Source: Sipunculus nudus (taxonomy: Eukaryota > Annelida > Sipuncula > Golfingiida > Sipunculidae). Taken from it: a stretch of 64,000 bases of DNA. The notes beneath the pieces were generated by a model. The model saw only the letters and a list, made by a program, of their open reading frames with translations. It was not told the origin of the DNA and did no database searches. Both the position numbers and the translations under genes were made by a program. Positions 35,309-45,935 of this stretch are shown here, in pieces. Location of the stretch: assembly GCA_026874595.1 (NCBI GenBank), contig CM049315.1, positions 62,059,389-62,123,388 on the forward strand, read 5' to 3'. Positions within the stretch are counted from its first letter, which is position 1; each line of letters starts with the position of its first letter.

Positions 35309-37560
35309 GAAAAGGTGCAAAAAAATGGTACATGGAGAAATGGCCATGAACGCTTCTCTGCGAGCAAGCAAACACAAGTTGAAGCATTTCCATTTACGCT
35401 TTTCTGTGCGTTTATTTTTGTAGCGCAATAAAAAAAGACGCGTTGGAAGTTTTGCTCGTGACGTAATTTATTGCACAAGAACTCGTCATCAACCCTACGA
35501 CCTTTTTTGAAAAGAGCCTACAACCCTACTATGAAATATATATACCCTGTCATACCTTTCGCTATCTAAAACACCATTCCAATGACTCGGGATTTACAAT
35601 TGGGCAATTGAGCCAGTCAACCGAATCACAAATGCTCTCTATAGTTACATAAGAAGAAATACAGATCCGTTGTCATTCTTTATTAGATCAGCGGCCTTGC
35701 AAAGCAAGAACGCCATCGAGATTCTGACCATGCGGTAATTCAAAGGCATGCATTCCAGGGTCGCCCATGTTTACAGAAATACCTCGGAAAACTCTTGGGG
35801 AAGACCAATGTCCCCGATGAGGGAGGAGTGTCTTTCTAAACATTGTGCAGATAATGTTATGACGAATTTTGCTGCCCTATTTGAATGTATAAAAATGTCC
35901 ATCAAATACACCAAATACCATGATATATACCATGATATACCATGATAATAACAATCTTTCACCAAGACCTATGTCGGAGTTATTTTATCTGGACTGCAGA
36001 TTACATTGCATTTCAAATATTAATCTATGATAAATTTCCACAAAAATGAATCCCTTTTTGCCGGTATGCCATACGTTCATTATACGTATCATGTATCACA
36101 GCACAGCGGCTCAGCACCAGAATTGCAAAATTTGCAGAAAGCAAGAAACTTTGTACAGGGATACTGCCTGTCCCTTGGCATTTTGAGAAAAAAAAATAAA
36201 CCCCGAAATTTGCGCCCTTTGGTGGCCGCCATCTTTTTTTTAATATGGCCGCGAAAATATGCATTTTGGCATCTACAATAATACTTTTCAATCGGACGCC
36301 TAAAAAATTTGGTCGGTCAGTCACAAAAAGAGGGACAAAGACTTACGAGAATTTTATCCAGTCGTTTTTGGGCTCATAATGAGAAAAATGCTTGATTGAA
36401 GCACCAAGGTGCTACCGTTCTGTAATTTATGAGCTGGTTCCATTGCAACCTTGGTTGAATTATGCAATCATTTTATTTATATCAAGGTTTTTAAATAAAT
36501 ATCCATTACTCTATTGAAATTGAACATAAGAAGTTGACAAAAACCCCTACAAATTGCTGCCAATTGAGAGGATTTTCTTACATGGAATGTTTCTGACATA
36601 CCATGATTTGCATGCTCGGATATATGCAAAAAAAAATGCAAATTTTAGTGTTAAAAGGCCAATGTTAACTACATACATATTTTTATATTCCTTTTAATTT
36701 CAATTATGTGGCTTCTTTCAACTTACAATTTATTCTCTTTAAAGGGTACATAAATAAAGAGTTAATGCATATAAGTATTCCTAATTTGCATATCTAATAT
36801 TTGCATCATAATGAATATGCATGACAGCCTATTTTTATGTCAATTATTTAGAGCTGCATGTTTCTGGTTTTGTGGAGCACATAAGTCGTCAATCAGAGTT
36901 TGAGGATTTCTCAAAGCTGACCAATTTTACAATAAAGTATTCCAAATTCAATAAGTAGTTTAAATACCATGTGGAAATTACCTGAATAATTTACAGAATA
37001 TGCATATTTTACATAATTATAAATAATATAGTTCAATATAATGTAATATTATTTATTCTTTTTACCACGGTTCCTTCGTCAAAATGGTCAGAATTTAGTC
37101 TATTAGCCATGGGAATCCCTGCTACTGAAATAGGTGCAATTACTATCAACATTTTCTTAAGGGCAGGTATATGAAAATCAAATTTACGATCTAATTTGTA
37201 TATCTAATATTTTTAGTAATGAATATGCATGATGGGAAAACTGTAATACAACTTATCTACATCTGCTTGTCACTGGCCCTGTTTAGATATCCATCAGAGG
37301 CAATTGTATTTCGAGTTTTACAGTTTGTTTATATTTGTTTGCTGTTGATGCCAAATGCTGCAATAATTTTCTTGAAGAAATTTTCAATATTTTAAAGGAA
37401 ATCTGCAAAGTTTGCATTGATGCACATAATTGTAATAAAACCAGTATATTCACTATAATCATCGTATGCAATGTCTCTCCAAAACAAGGACAGTTGGTGT
37501 CAAAAGTTTTTATGACATTCATCTGTACAATACAAATATGCCTGGCAGTATAAGATGATC
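35309..37560. other. No gene seen
   Basis: Mostly AT-rich unique sequence. One CTCF-like 14-mer (GCGCCCTTTGGTGG) lies at 36212-36225. Short open stretches have no recognised domain. Confidence 0.35.
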
Positions 37561-38420
37561 AGTTAATTTATTATTATTATTATTACTATTATTGATAGTA
37601 TTTACAAAGCGCTAAATCCAGAATAAAATCCTGCGCTAAAGCTGAATGTAATAGTCCGGGCATTCGGTGTTGTCAACAAGCCCTTTTTTTGCACAACGCA
37701 GGGACCTTGCTGGAATGTATTAAAAAATAAGATCGTGTAAATATGATTGAGCTAGACCGTTCAATGCTTTGTATAGGTATATAGAAGAATCTTAAACTGA
37801 ATCCGACATTCCACTGGTAGCCAGTGCAGGTTTTTCAGTACCGGGGTAATATGTGAGGATTTCGACGTTCGAATTATAATCCGGGCAGCAGTATTTTGAA
37901 TACACTGTAATCTACTGATGAGAGTACCTGGCACTTCATATAGTAACGCATTTTCGTAATCCAATCTTGAAGTGACAAGTGCATTGCAAGCAACATCTGT
38001 GACATGATTTTGAAACTGCTTTAATTTGCGTCTCCATAGAAAAATGGGTGTCCCATTAGGCCCCGAGGTTCCAGACAGTCGTGGATGGCTATACATCAGC
38101 GCTTTCTAAACTGAGGCTGATATCGGTTACATGTTTCGAAGATTTTAGGTTTATTAGCGTTTTCTTTGATTTTTTTTACACGTCATCCATCTTCTAATAT
38201 CACTGATGAAGGATTCAAGTGATCCTAGCAAATCAGACCGGTTTTCACTAGGTTTGATAGACAAGTAAATGTGGGTATCATCGGCATAACAATGATATTG
38301 ATATAACGTATTATTTTCCCTAATGGCTTTGTATAAATACTGTATAATTAAGGACCGAGTGTCGAGCCTTGTGAAGCATAAAAGCTACATTCAGACGTAC
38401 AATCCCAAAGCCTTGGGGCT
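37561..38420 (-). mobile_element. L2/CR1-like LINE fragment with reverse-transcriptase YADD box
   Basis: Minus-strand reading from about 38420: a GS-x-LGP-type motif, then QYHCYADDTHIYLSI near 38290-38245, an intact catalytic YADD, then after frame changes ALVTSRLDYENALLYEVP and NLHWLPVECRIQFKILLYTY (37770-37990). The 3' end has GCGCTTTGTAAATAC next to a (TAA)n tail at 37561-37590, the usual L2/CR1-type terminus. It is 5'-truncated near 38420. Confidence 0.8.
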
Positions 38421-39724
38421 AGATGGCACTCAATCAATCACAACGGTCTAGTATCTGCCTTCCAGATATGAAGATAACCATGCTAAGGCCGAACCTGATA
38501 TCCCGAAATTTATTTCAAGACGTGAAAACAATACCGAATGGTCAATTATGTCGAAAGCAGCAGAAATTTCTCAACGTCTTGTCCCTCTGTTTTCAGCAGG
38601 GGATTGAAATATGTGCAAATTTTAACGAGGATGGGACGACCGAAGTTAATAATGAATTGTTTATTATTGCGGTTGCTGAAGGCTCGATCCTCAGCACATT
38701 CTTCAAGAAGCCATGTTGGTAAGTCTAGTCTGCACGACTTGGATGGGGAGTTCTTAATTAATTTCAAAATTTCAGTTGTTGATGCTGTTAAAAAATGAGA
38801 TAACTCTGAATTTACTGGTGTTCTTTCAAGCGGATAAATCCTTGATCCAACTTATTTGTGAAGGAAGGGCAGTGTGGGCTTGACCTTGGCCTTGTGACCC
38901 TAAAATCAATAGGGTTCTATGGTTAGCCATGTATATGGAAGATGGAAGATCGGGGAAGAAAAATTCGGTTGAAAATGGATCCACAATCTTTTTTTTAAAA
39001 GAAGGGGTCCTATATGACCTTGATCCTTGACCTTAAGACCTTATCAGAAGCGTGTTTTAATTGAGTGGTGTGTTATATATAAATCAAGTTTGAAACCAGT
39101 CTGTCAAACCAATTGAAGCCATCATCCAACACAAATTTGTTGATGGGTGGCCTCTGTGACCTTGATCTTTTACCATGTAACCCAAAAATCAAAAGTGTTC
39201 TTCCACTATTAAAAAATGAGCTATACATGCAAGATGGAAGGTTATTCTCCTATGGGCGAGTTTAGCCATATATGAAAGATGGATGGTCTAGGATGAACAG
39301 TTTGGCTTAAAATGCATCCACAATCTTTTTAAAGAAATGGGTCGTGTGACCTTCATCTCTGACCTCATCAAACAAAAATCACTAAGAATCTTGCTTGAGT
39401 AGTGCTCCATACTTGATTCAAGTTTGAAATCCATATGTCAATCGAAACTGGATTTATCATCCATCGAAGAACAGACAAGGTGGTAGGACATCCAGGGTGA
39501 TTACAATTGGACACCAGCTTATTTAAGCGGGGCCCTAAATATCTTTAAAATGCCTCACACTACATTGTTCAATTATATATCTTCAGCTACCGATGTATTC
39601 CAGTGAGAGATCATGTGATAAAGATCAAATAATTTATAGTTCCTAATTCCTTTATCAAATATTTGTATTTCAGTGAATATGAATAATCCTCTACCTTAAT
39701 ACACCAGGGTAAGCCTTAGTGTAG
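38421..39724. other. Dispersed-repeat sequence rich in TGACCTTGA, no gene
   Basis: Phrases such as TGACCTTGGCCTTGTGACC and TATGACCTTGATCCTTGACC recur near 38880, 39012, 39158 and 39350, as in the repeats at 45 and 57-64 kb. Open stretches at 38423-38798 have no domain. Confidence 0.45.
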
Positions 39725-39956
39725 AAAAAAAGAAAGAAATAGTTTATTCAGGAATAAAGTTCCAATTATAAACATCAATATTCCAGTTTAGAATACAAAC
39801 CATATTCTAAATCTAGTAAAGACTGTAACTACAGATAAGGCGTTTGTAAAATTTGCCGGTGTAAACGTTCGGCTAATAAAAGGAAGTCAATTGCAATACT
39901 AGTACGACCGTTACCACCAGAAAGCAGCACTTCACCTTTCTAGAAAGAATCGTAAT

Positions 39957-40151
39957 AGGGAACCCTCTAGACTACAACAATACACGCGCACCCATAGCGC
40001 CTGAACATACCCGAAAATTCTAGACTACACCGAGTACTATGTTTACTACAAGTCAGGGTTCAGGAAGTGTGGTTCCCATAGCAACGCCCAGGGCTTGAGC
40101 CTAACAGGAAATCAGAACGCCAGGCGCATAATAAAACAGATACATGTAACA
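39957..40151 (-). mobile_element. 3' LTR, only the first ~195 bp alignable
   Basis: From 40151 downward (minus: TGTTACATGTATCTGTTTTA) to about 39957 the sequence matches the 5' LTR through GCCCTGGGCGTTGCTATG, CACACTTCCTGA and GGTGTAGTCTAGAA. Below 39957 it is unrelated to the 5' LTR although it carries a GAATAAA signal at about 39755. The LTR is chimeric or rearranged. Confidence 0.65.
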
Positions 40152-40165
40152 CTCCCCCTCCTGTC
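40152..40165 (-). promoter_or_regulatory. Polypurine tract of the gypsy element
   Basis: On the minus strand GACAGGAGGGGGAG lies immediately before the TGTTAC start of the 3' LTR. This is the position from which plus-strand DNA synthesis is primed. Confidence 0.75.
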
Positions 40166-40229
40166 AGAAAAATGAAAGTTTTCTCTAAAAAAACATTTCA
40201 AAACCAGCTTATTTACAACATTACATAAA

Positions 40230-40990
40230 CATCTCGATGCACCAAGAAAACTGTGGTATCCAACCATACCAAGAAAACGCATTATTTGCTTTTTGTTTTT
40301 CTGGTCTAGGAAATGCAGAAATAGCACTTATTTTGGCATTAACAGGTTTTACTTGACCCTGTCCTTCAATATGACCCAAAAAAATGTTCTTATGCATGAC
40401 AAAACTCAGATTTGACTAAGCTGATGGACAAACGTGCTTCGCAGAGTATTTCGAACAGGTCGCGAAGAATCTGCAGATGTTTCTCACAGGTGTCGCTGTA
40501 TACTATGAGGTCATCAATATATGCGTCGCAGTCCTGAACGTTTTTGACAACCATAAATACGAGGCGCTGGAACGTGGCTGGCGAGTTCTTCATGACAAAC
40601 GGCATAACTTTATACTGGTACAGTCCTTGCGGCGATACAAATGCGGACACTTCTTTTGCTCGTTCTGTCAGCTGAACTTGTCAGAATCCTTTAAGCAAGT
40701 CAAACTTGGAGACATATCTAGAGCTGCCGACTCTATCAATACAATCATCGGTCCTCGGAATCGGGAACGTGTCAGTCTTGGTGAAAGAGTTCAGTTTTCG
40801 ATTATCCATGCACATACGGTAACTTCCATCAGGTTTGGGCACAAGGATACATGGTGAACTCCAGTTACTGTTACTAGGTTTATTAAAATCATTGTCAAGC
40901 TTGAACCTCATCCTGTAGATACTTTTGCTTTTCTGGATTTAGTCTATAAGGATGCTGCTTGACTGCGCTTGCCTCGTCATCATCGACGTC
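40230..40990 (-). pseudogene. Gypsy reverse transcriptase
   Basis: The minus strand carries KQHPYRLNPEK-like sequence near 40950, then SNWSSPCILVPKPDGSYRMC, DTFPIPRTDDCIDRVG and VSKFDLLKGF, then a stop, then SAFVSPQGLYQYKVMPF, the catalytic YIDD box at 40510-40521, and KKQIMRFLGMVGYHSF near 40270. The catalytic aspartates of the YIDD box are intact but the frame is broken. The C-terminal half and RNase H are lost. Confidence 0.8.
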
Positions 40991-41129
40991 ATGGCACATT
41001 ATGTTAGTTCGCGTTGGAATATCCCTAAACTAATTTCTATTATTCTGCAGCAGGTTCTTGAGGTCTTGTTGTTGCAGTGCAGGGAGGTGTGACAGTTTGG
41101 CATCCAGGTTGTTAAGCACGTATGAGTTT

Positions 41130-41840
41130 TTAGTGTAACTGAAAGTCTGAGACACACTGCAATAAACTAAGAGAATCAGGATTTTCACACAAGAGTTTTT
41201 CTTTAAGCAGTTTTAATGGACCTCGAACTGAGTGTCCGAACACTAGTTCAAAGGGACCGAAACCCAAGGACTCTTGAAAGGATTCTGGCGATAGGTGGAT
41301 TCCTTCATCACAGTCTTTCTGTGTGTCATAGCAATAGGTCCTACTCATGCTTTTTAATGTCTGATTAAAACGCTCGAGGACGCCCTGACTTTCAGGATGG
41401 TATGGCTAAGAGCTGTGCTGTTTTATATCTAGCTCAAGCATAACTTGCTGGAATAAGCCAGACAAAATTAGACCCTTGGTCAGACTGGACATATTTTGGT
41501 AATTCAAATGTTGAAAAATCTTGGTCAGAGCCTTCACAACAATTTTGGCATTAAATTTTCACAATGGAATTGCCTCAGGGAACCTGGTAGATGCGCACAT
41601 TATTGTCAGGAAGTATTTATGTCCAGATTTTGTATTGGGCAGTGGTCCAACACAATCAACAATAATCGTACTAAATGGTTCATCAAACGCAGGAATAGGC
41701 CTACGTGGGGATTACGGGGGATTCTGATTGGGCTTGCCTACCATCTGTGGCAGGATTTACAGTATTGTACAACATCTGTCCTAAGACTAGGCCAACAGAA
41801 GTGTTTAATAACTTTCTAATAAGTTTTATTTATACCTAAA
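41130..41840 (-). pseudogene. Gypsy integrase
   Basis: The zinc-binding end (WPSLRTDVVQYCKSCH-like) is at about 41740-41815. The catalytic core follows with YVQSDQGSNF near 41465-41490 and HPESQGVLERFNQTLK near 41350-41400, then DEGIHLSPESFQESLGFGPF and ELVFGHSVRGPLKLL. Stops interrupt the core. It lies upstream of RT in the element's direction, with about 140 bp between them. Confidence 0.8.
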
Positions 41841-42105
41841 TGGCCAGACAAAGGTGCCTCATGTGGCATGATTACAATTTCATTGCGATAGTTTTTGGTC
41901 ACTACTATTTGATGTTTGATGGCCCACTCATCATCAGCGTATACATCAGGTGACTGCAATTTACGCATAAGTACTCCATTTTTAACTTAGAACAAACTGG
42001 GTTTTGTAACAGTGCATCTTAAGAAACTGCCCTTGGAAACAAACATGAAATATCAGGGTCCTTATGCTGTTCCGCGATAAGTTCTGACCTCGAAAATGCT
42101 GCATC

Positions 42106-42600
42106 CTATACGGGCGAGTCTTTAGACGAGTCACTAGTGAATCCCAGAGTGTTGTTATCTGGACCATTATCCTCATGTGTGTTTTTCTTGGCCATAGATC
42201 TAGTTACAGCACATGAAGAATACAAACCAGGAATTTTCTGATTTTCAGGATCAGTGTCCTGATCAAGTGACGGCTTTCCCTTCACTATTGGTATAGGCTG
42301 TAATTCGTCACCTGCAACATCATTACCTAGTAGCAACAGAATTCCCTTAAAGGGTAAAGTAGTTCTTATGCCCACAGGAATATTCCAAGAAATCAGATCT
42401 GACATTGAATGAACACTGTGAAGCGGAACTGAAGTGTGTTTGTCTGAAAACACACCATTAACAAGTGCATGTGCACCAGAGAAAGAGCTATTAGAAAATG
42501 GCAAAGTGTTTGCTAACATGAGAGTTTGGCCTGAACCAATGTTCCTCCAAATTTTATAGGGGTACAATCTGAAAAATCACTTGAAAGTCATACAAAACCA
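42106..42600 (-). pseudogene. Gypsy protease with altered active site
   Basis: A 153-codon frame contains SVPLHSVHSMSDLISWNIPV, GIRTTLPFKGILLLLGNDVA and a long acidic tail. The LLGNDVAG motif is the conserved C-terminal signature of this retropepsin group. Where D-T-G is expected the sequence reads N-I-G (RNIGSGQTL, Asn codon at 42541-42543), so the catalytic aspartate is gone. Confidence 0.7.
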
Positions 42601-43039
42601 TCATGTAACTCCATTTTAGAGTCACGAAAGGAATCTACATCCTCATTACAATCAAACTCCTGATGGGAGTCAACAGAGGAATTATCCTCAGCAGAAACAA
42701 ACTTCTGTTTGTTATGAGAGGACCTGGCCTCACTTGAAATACGCTCGCAAAAGTCATATAAGGACTTAGCCTTATTTAGAGGATACTCCTGGCTGAAGTC
42801 TTATAAGGACCTAGCCTTAATAAATTCCTCGCAGGAATCAAATGAGGTTTTTACCCCGCAAGCTACGGATTCTTCTTTAGGGTCAGAGGGCACTTTAGCC
42901 TCCGTAGCATGAAACTCTATTTTAAAGTCAATAAAGGAGTTGTACCCCTTATTTACATGAAAAGAGCTTGGCTCTTGTATTATGCTTTGCGTAGATTTTG
43001 AAACAAAACCAGAAAGTTTGCTCTTTGGTTTATTTGCAA

Positions 43040-44076
43040 GTTTCCAGCAGTCAGATATTAGATGAGCTTCCTTTTTGCAGTAAATACAGATTTTACTGGA
43101 CTTTTTTTAACTATTAGGACTACTAGTACTGGGTGACTGGGCCTTAAATTTCTTTTGACCATACTAATTTTCATTCTTGTTTGTGAATGACTGGTTTGTG
43201 TGCTAGTAAAGGACATTTTGTTTTAATGAATAATCATCAGCTAATTGAGCAGCAATGTCAAGTGTTTCAGGACTTTACTCATGAAGAAGTTTTACATCTG
43301 CGTTAATGCAGAGCTTAAATTCTTCAAGCAAAATCAACTGGCGCAAATTGTCATAATCTTTCATTACATTTTTAGAACTACACCAGCGATCAAACAACTG
43401 GACTTTAGTCCTAGCTAATTCTACATAGGTCTGATCTTAGCGCTTTTTTGCAGTTTCTGAATCTCTGGCGGAACTAACTCATAACCTTTCAGGATTATCC
43501 GTTTAACCTTGTCATAATCAGCAGCGGCTTCTACTGAAAGGTCTGTATAAATTTCTCTGGCCTTGCCAGTCAATACACTCTGTAATAGCATAGTCCAATG
43601 TTCCTTAGGCCATTTTAAATTTTCGGCTACCTTGACAAAGTTTAAAAATAATTTATCAACCTCTTTTTCTTGAACAGATGGGACAAGTATCATGTGCTTA
43701 GTAACATCAAAACTGTGAGTGTGGGCAGCATGTAGGCCATGTTCTAATTTAAGTCTTTCTAACCCCAGTCGTTTTAACTCAATTCCCTTTTCTTTCTCAT
43801 GTTCTTCCCTTTCTAACTGTTTTAATGCAAGCTCATGTTTCATTTCTAACTATTTATTTCTAACTGCATAGTCTTTTTTATGTTTCGACTTCACTCTCTT
43901 CAATTAAACCTTTGTTAACTAGATCTTGCATGATTTTAGCAATGATATCAGGCTTTCTCAAAGCTTTTTTTTACACAAAATCCTAAGTGTTGTCCCAAAC
44001 GCAACAACTGATCTTTTGTCAACTGTTGATCAGGGTCGGGATCTTCAACGAATACCTCAGGTTTGATATATGCCAT
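43040..44076 (-). pseudogene. Gypsy gag with CCHC zinc knuckle
   Basis: The start codon is at 44076 (MAYIKPEVFVEDPDPDQQLT), about 110 bp after the primer-binding site. An open piece at 43843-43421 is a highly charged coiled-coil-like segment (LKQLEREEHEKEKGIELKRL) followed by a SCAN-like capsid part (KWPKEHWTMLLQSVLTGKAR, YDKVKRIILKGYELVP). A zinc knuckle CIYCKKEAHLISDC (C-x2-C-x4-H-x4-C) is intact at 43047-43088. Frames are interrupted several times. Confidence 0.75.
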
Positions 44077-44183
44077 GTTGAGGTGTTAAAACAATAACAA
44101 AGAACTACTGAGATAATTCTGGTAAACAACGTATTGTTAACAATTTGTCTAGGTCAAGGCCTAATAAATTTTTAAAACTATTA

Positions 44184-44203
44184 AGCTTCCCGGACAAGCC
44201 AAT
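44184..44203 (-). promoter_or_regulatory. Primer-binding site of the gypsy element
   Basis: The minus strand reads ATTGGCTTGTCCGGGAAGCT, a few bases past the LTR end at 44211. It has the TTGGC..GTCCGGGA form of tRNA-primed elements; the priming tRNA was not determined. Confidence 0.55.
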
Positions 44204-44210
44204 AATTTTA

Positions 44211-45029
44211 TGTTACGAAATCTAATAACAACAGATCACGTAATCGTGACGGGCACAAATTTTGTTACGGAGATAAAAAGTCAGATTCCGAATCACTAGG
44301 CAGCGTGAAATGTCTAGGGAAATGAATAAAGAAGTCTGTGGCTCTTTTTGTTAACAAATAATTATAATTTATTCTTAGAACAATCCTTACATTACAATAC
44401 ACTTAATCAATACAATTACACAGTATAAAAATAATAAAAATGTAAAGTACCGAAGTGTCCGGATCCTAGGCTTTGATTTCTGGATACCACCACTGTCACA
44501 GCTCAACAAGAGTCCTTTAACACAAATAATCCGCGTAAATAATTCAAATAAATCTTTCCAGAGAATAGTCCGATTTAAACGCGAAAAAATCTGTTGTAAT
44601 CCAAAAGTGAAGTTCTGGTAATAATCCGAAAGGCAGACTGAAGACAATCCGTATATAAAGTCTGTAAAAAATCCGTTGAAGATCTGTAAGTTCGGCAATT
44701 ACCGGAAAGGTCCCCAAAAAACACTGACGAGAGAGTCACACTCTTCCGTGTCCGCAGGTATTTTTCTCTCTGCCGGCTCTAAACAAAGCCCCCCATTTAT
44801 AACTTTTTCACCTGAAGTCCAGAACTTTCCATTCTGGAACCCTCTAGACTACAACAATACACGCGCACCGACAGCGCCTGAACAGACCCAAAATTTCTAG
44901 ACTACACCGAGTAGTGTGTTTACTACAAGTCAAGAGTTCAGGAGGTGTGGTTCTCATAGCAACGCCCAGGGCTTTAGCCTAACACGAAATCAGTACGCCA
45001 GGCGCACATAAAACAGATACATGTAAAAC
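44211..45029 (-). mobile_element. 5' LTR of the gypsy element
   Basis: About 819 bp on the minus strand from near 45029 (TTTTACATGTATCTG, relative of TGTTACATG) to GATTTCGTAACA at 44211. It contains TTATAAAT at about 44802-44795 and AATAAATTATAATTATT near 44370. The block order matches the solo LTR at 8012-8779. A flanking duplication cannot be tested because the other LTR is incomplete. Confidence 0.75.
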
Positions 45030-45059
45030 TGTGTTAGAAGATTCAGGACTTAACAGACA

Positions 45060-45935
45060 AGATTTGTGCCTATCTGATAATCATGGTGCTCATATGACAG
45101 CTTTTCCTATAGGTTGAAGAATATAGGTCACCATGATCTAATTTCGTATTTTCAAAGACATTTGTCTAGGACCAACCTGGATGTCATGATAGAAGAGCCT
45201 AATGGATACAATTGGTGCCCCGTCTGACTATCCTGGTACTCTAAACCATTTTTCGTCCCACAGGTCACAGTGTCAGACACAGAATATAGGTCACCATGAC
45301 CTACTTTGAGGTTTCCAAGTACATTTGCCTAGAACCTCCCTGAATGTTATGATAGAAAGTTCTAGGCCTAATAGATACAATTTGACTGTCTAGGTGCTTA
45401 ACATCATGTTTCCGGTTCATAGGTGCAAAATGTAGGTTTCAGTGACCTAATTTGAGGTTTCCAGGAAATTTGCCAAGGCCTCTAAGAATGTTACATTAGA
45501 TTTTTTTAGGCCTAACAGATATAATTTATTCCTTGTCTGACTTTCTGGGTCCTTAGAATTCTGTTTTCGCCCTGTAGGTCGCAAAATGAAGGTCACCATG
45601 ACCTAATATAAGGAATGCAGGAATATTTGCAAGAACCTCACAGGATATTGTGTTAGAAGATTCTAGGCCTAACAGATAAAATTTTTGCCCATCTGACATT
45701 CAGTCTTGGTGCTCAAAATCATGTTTTCGGCCCGTTGGTCCGTAAATATAGGTCGCCATGACTTAATTTCAGGTTTCCGAGGAGATCTGCCTAGGAACTA
45801 CTTGGATGTACAGTTAGAAATTTCTAGGTCAAACGGTTATGATTTGTGCCCTGTTAACGGCCGGACAACCGGACGGACGCCGGACAAGGGGTTATCGCTA
45901 TAGCTCAGGTGTCTTACAGTCAGCTGAGCTAAAAA
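45060..45935 (+). repeat. ~155-bp tandem repeat with palindromic AGGTCA/TGACCT core, 5 copies
   Basis: Cores begin at 45125, 45288, 45434, 45590 and 45750 (spacings 163, 146, 156, 160). Each unit has GGTTTCC-like, ATTTGCC, TTCTAGGCCTAA, CAGATA and GCCC.TCTGAC phrases. The copies at 45288-45302 and 45590-45604 are exactly AGGTCACCATGACCT. The array ends with GGACGGACGCCGGACAAGGG and a hairpin, TAGCTCAGGTG...CAGCTGAGCTA, at about 45901-45931, as seen at the end of many bivalve repeats. Confidence 0.85.

Larger units (their letters stand above)
39957..45029 (-). mobile_element. Ty3/gypsy element with integrase before reverse transcriptase (Gmr1-like)
   Basis: Reading the minus strand from 45029: 5' LTR, primer-binding site, gag with zinc knuckle, protease, integrase, reverse transcriptase, polypurine tract, 3' LTR fragment. 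Placing integrase ahead of RT is the order of Ty1/copia, but every domain reads as Ty3/gypsy, as in the Gmr1 group. RNase H is deleted between about 40230 and 40390. Many stops and frameshifts are present, so the copy is inactive. Confidence 0.75.

Noticed and set aside
33709-35478. Long overlapping open frames (up to 290 codons) in the 42-bp minisatellite
   Set aside because: They occur on both strands and in several frames at once because of the unit length, with no start context, domain or splice support.
38423-38798. Overlapping plus-strand frames of 99 and 86 codons
   Set aside because: No recognised domain; located between a LINE 5' truncation and TGACCTTGA-rich repeats.
40477-40857. 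126-codon plus-strand frame
   Set aside because: It is the antisense shadow of the gypsy reverse transcriptase on the minus strand.
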